NCBI GenBank assembly: GCA_016198945.1 | Contig: JACQHO010000105.1 | Span: forward strand, 1 to 7,852 | Length of the DNA: 7,852 nucleotides | Origin: Nitrospirota bacterium | Lineage (GTDB): Bacteria; Nitrospirota; Nitrospiria; JACQBZ01 | Reading direction: 5' to 3' | Shown: positions 6,681 to 7,852 of the stretch, piece by piece | Position numbering within the stretch: position 1 is the first letter of the stretch | Layout of the letters: each line of letters opens with the position of its first letter | The notes under the pieces: generated by a model | Told to the model about the DNA's origin: nothing | The model's database searches: none | What the model saw: the letters and a program-made list of their open reading frames with translations, nothing else | Made by a program: the position numbers and the translations under genes

Positions 6681-6706
6681 CAGGTCGAACGACTTCCTGA
6701 CATAAT
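6677..6706 (+). promoter_or_regulatory. Promoter of the leuA T-box transcript
   Basis: -35 TTGACA (6677-6682, perfect consensus), an 18-nt spacer, and -10 CATAAT (6701-6706, five of six). The expected start is near 6713, about 7 nt before the first pairing of Stem I, so the RNA would begin almost directly with the riboswitch. The -35 overlaps the last bases of pssA, including its TGA stop (6678-6680). Confidence 0.8.
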
Positions 6707-6877
6707 GCTTTTCAGTAATGGCTGTGAAGAGGAGTAGTAGGTCCGGCAAATTTCACGGACTGAACTCGCCTCGGAGCCGCGTCGGTGAACGAAAAGTATT
6801 CGGCGCCGCCTCGCCCGCGTCAAGGGCTAATGAGGGTTCTCCGGCCGCCGGGCTTTTCAGAAGCCGGGAACCAAATT

Positions 6878-6913
6878 AGGGTGGTACCACGGAGGCAGCA
6901 AGCCTTCGTCCCT
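6878..6913 (+). promoter_or_regulatory. T-box antiterminator helix
   Basis: AGGG (6878-6881) pairs with CCCT (6910-6913). The canonical 7-nt bulge TGGTACC (6882-6888) is left open to bind the tRNA 3' end. ACGGAGGC (6889-6896) then pairs with GCCTTCGT (6902-6909), with one G-U pair, across the loop AGCAA. Its 3' half overlaps the terminator's 5' arm, so the two structures exclude each other. Confidence 0.9.
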
Positions 6914-6959
6914 GCGTTGCACCGAAACGATCCGGTGCGGTGGAGACGAAGGCTTTTTT
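6901..6959 (+). terminator. Regulated intrinsic terminator of the leuA leader
   Basis: AGCCTTCGTC (6901-6910) pairs perfectly with GACGAAGGCT (6945-6954), followed by a run of six T including the stem's last base. Between the arms is a second hairpin, GCACCG/CGGTGC (6919-6924/6933-6938). It forms when the antiterminator is not stabilised by uncharged tRNA-Leu. Confidence 0.93.
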
Positions 6960-6982
6960 ATTAATTAGACAGGAGAAATTCC

Positions 6983-7852
6983 ATGACACGGATGATTCAA
7001 ATCTTCGACACCACGCTGCGGGACGGCGAACAGTCGCCCGGCGCGAGCATGAACGTGGAAGAAAAGGTGCTGATCGCGAAGCAGCTCGCGCGGCTCAACG
7101 TCGACATCATCGAGGCCGGATTCGCCTTCAGCTCTCCCGGTGATTTCGAGGCGGTGAAACGGATCGCGCACGAAGTCGAAGGTCCCGTGATCGCGAGCCT
7201 GGCACGCGCCAAACCGGAGGACGTGGACCGCGCCTGGGAGGCGCTCAAGGGCGCGCCCAAGCCTCGGATTCATACCTTTATTTCGACCTCCGACATCCAT
7301 CTCAAGCATCAGTTCCGTCTGACACGCGACCAGGCGCTCCGCCGTGCGGTCGAAATGGTCGAGCGCGCGCGAGGCTACGTCGAGGATGTCGAGTTCTCGC
7401 CGATGGACGCGACCCGTTCGGATGAAACCTATCTCTGCGAGGTGCTGGAGGCCGTGATCGCGGCCGGGGCCCGTACGGTCAATATCGCCGATACCGTCGG
7501 CTATGCGATCCCGCACGAGTTCGGAGCGCTGATCCGTACGATCCGCGAGCGGGTGCCGAACATCAACAAGGCCGTGATCTCGGTCCATTGCCACAATGAT
7601 CTGGGTCTGTCCACGGCCAATTCGCTCGCGGCCGTCGCGGAAGGCGCCGGCCAGGTGGAATGCACGATCAACGGGATCGGAGAGCGGGCCGGAAATGCCT
7701 CGTTGGAGGAAGTCGTGATGACGTTACGGACACGACGGCGTCTCTTCAATGCCGATACACGGGTTCACACCGAGGAGATCACGAAAACGAGCCGGCTGGT
7801 GAGCAAAATCACCGGCATGATGGTTCAACCGAATAAGTCCATTGTAGGCGCC
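6983..7852 (+). CDS. leuA: 2-isopropylmalate synthase, N-terminal 290 residues (3' end outside window)
   Basis: LeuA condenses acetyl-CoA with 2-oxoisovalerate, the product of the ilv genes upstream, in the first committed step to leucine. The start at 6983 has AGGAG (6971-6975) 7 nt upstream and gives MTRMIQIFDTTLRDGEQSPG, the family N-terminus; R13 and D14 are catalytic and metal-binding residues of the DRE-TIM fold. Metal ligands H202 and H204 lie in SVHCHNDLG, and N230-GIGERAGN-238 completes the active site. The open frame reaches the right edge at the NKSIVGA motif, so the end of the TIM barrel and the whole C-terminal leucine-binding regulatory domain are not in the window (the family is usually about 510-520 residues). 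Homocitrate or citramalate synthase is less likely because the T-box reads a Leu codon and the sequence resembles long-form LeuA. Confidence 0.96.
   Translation, partial: MTRMIQIFDTTLRDGEQSPGASMNVEEKVLIAKQLARLNVDIIEAGFAFSSPGDFEAVKRIAHEVEGPVIASLARAKPEDVDRAWEALKGAPKPRIHTFISTSDIHLKHQFRLTRDQALRRAVEMVERARGYVEDVEFSPMDATRSDETYLCEVLEAVIAAGARTVNIADTVGYAIPHEFGALIRTIRERVPNINKAVISVHCHNDLGLSTANSLAAVAEGAGQVECTINGIGERAGNASLEEVVMTLRTRRRLFNADTRVHTEEITKTSRLVSKITGMMVQPNKSIVGA

Larger units (their letters stand above)
6720..6959 (+). ncRNA. T-box riboswitch (tRNA-Leu sensor) of leuA, with shortened Stem I
   Basis: The leader fills the 302-nt gap before leuA. Stem I is GGCT/AGCC (6720-6723/6775-6778), a kink-turn-like internal loop (GTGAA / GG), GAGG/CCTC (6729-6732/6769-6772), a specifier loop with AGTAGTA on the 5' side and GAACTCG on the 3' side, then GGTCCG/CGGACT (6740-6745/6756-6761) closed by a 10-nt loop. 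The specifier is CTC (6765-6767), a leucine codon after the usual GAA and before a purine. Stem II may be GCGTCG/CGGCGC (6779-6784/6801-6806), with AGTA and GAA in its loop. A compact IIA/B-like element (6809-6835) and Stem III (6848-6867) follow, then the T-box AGGGTGGTACCACGG (6878-6892). TGGT pairs with the 3' end ACCA expected of tRNA-Leu. Uncharged tRNA-Leu would favour read-through into leuA. T-box identity is very secure; the Stem I details are hand-folded. Confidence 0.93.

Noticed and set aside
6965..7594. - strand ORF of 209 residues opposite leuA
   Set aside because: Antisense to highly conserved leuA sequence and rich in His/Asp/Arg, as shadow frames are.

Overview
The window is a block of a moderately GC-rich bacterial chromosome centred on branched-chain amino acid synthesis: ilvB, ilvN, ilvC, psd, pssA and the first 290 codons of leuA, all on the + strand. 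Upstream lie a LysM-domain envelope protein (+ strand) and, divergent from it, the 5' end of a probable lipoprotein gene (- strand) that runs off the left edge. The gene order ilvB-ilvN-ilvC-psd-pssA-leuA, the LysM protein style and a T-box in front of leuA recall Desulfobacterota (Geobacter-like) or Nitrospirota-like Gram-negative bacteria. This placement is from memory of those lineages and is not proven here.

Region 1 (1-446): a lipoprotein with a beta-propeller (BNR/YCF48-like) start on the - strand, and a divergent control region with two back-to-back sigma70-type promoters. Region 2 (447-1688): an exported LysM protein whose C-terminal half contains a duplicated domain. Region 3 (1689-6680): a strong-looking promoter, then the operon ilvB-ilvN-ilvC-psd-pssA. 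IlvBN makes acetolactate and IlvC converts it to the dihydroxy acid. Psd and PssA make phosphatidylserine and decarboxylate it to phosphatidylethanolamine. The psd and pssA genes overlap by ATGA. Region 4 (6677-7852): a separate promoter whose -35 box covers the pssA stop codon, a complete T-box riboswitch reading a leucine codon (CUC), its antiterminator/terminator pair, and leuA.

Logic: ilvBNC appears to be driven by its own promoter, with feedback by valine expected through the IlvN ACT domain. leuA, the branch to leucine, is controlled separately by uncharged tRNA-Leu. The most interesting element is this T-box. Its Stem I seems drastically shortened: it has a kink-turn-like loop and a specifier loop, but the distal arm that normally grips the tRNA elbow is replaced by a 6-bp hairpin. 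Smaller points of interest are a hairpin that puts the ilvB Shine-Dalgarno in its loop, and another whose 3-nt loop is the ilvB stop codon.
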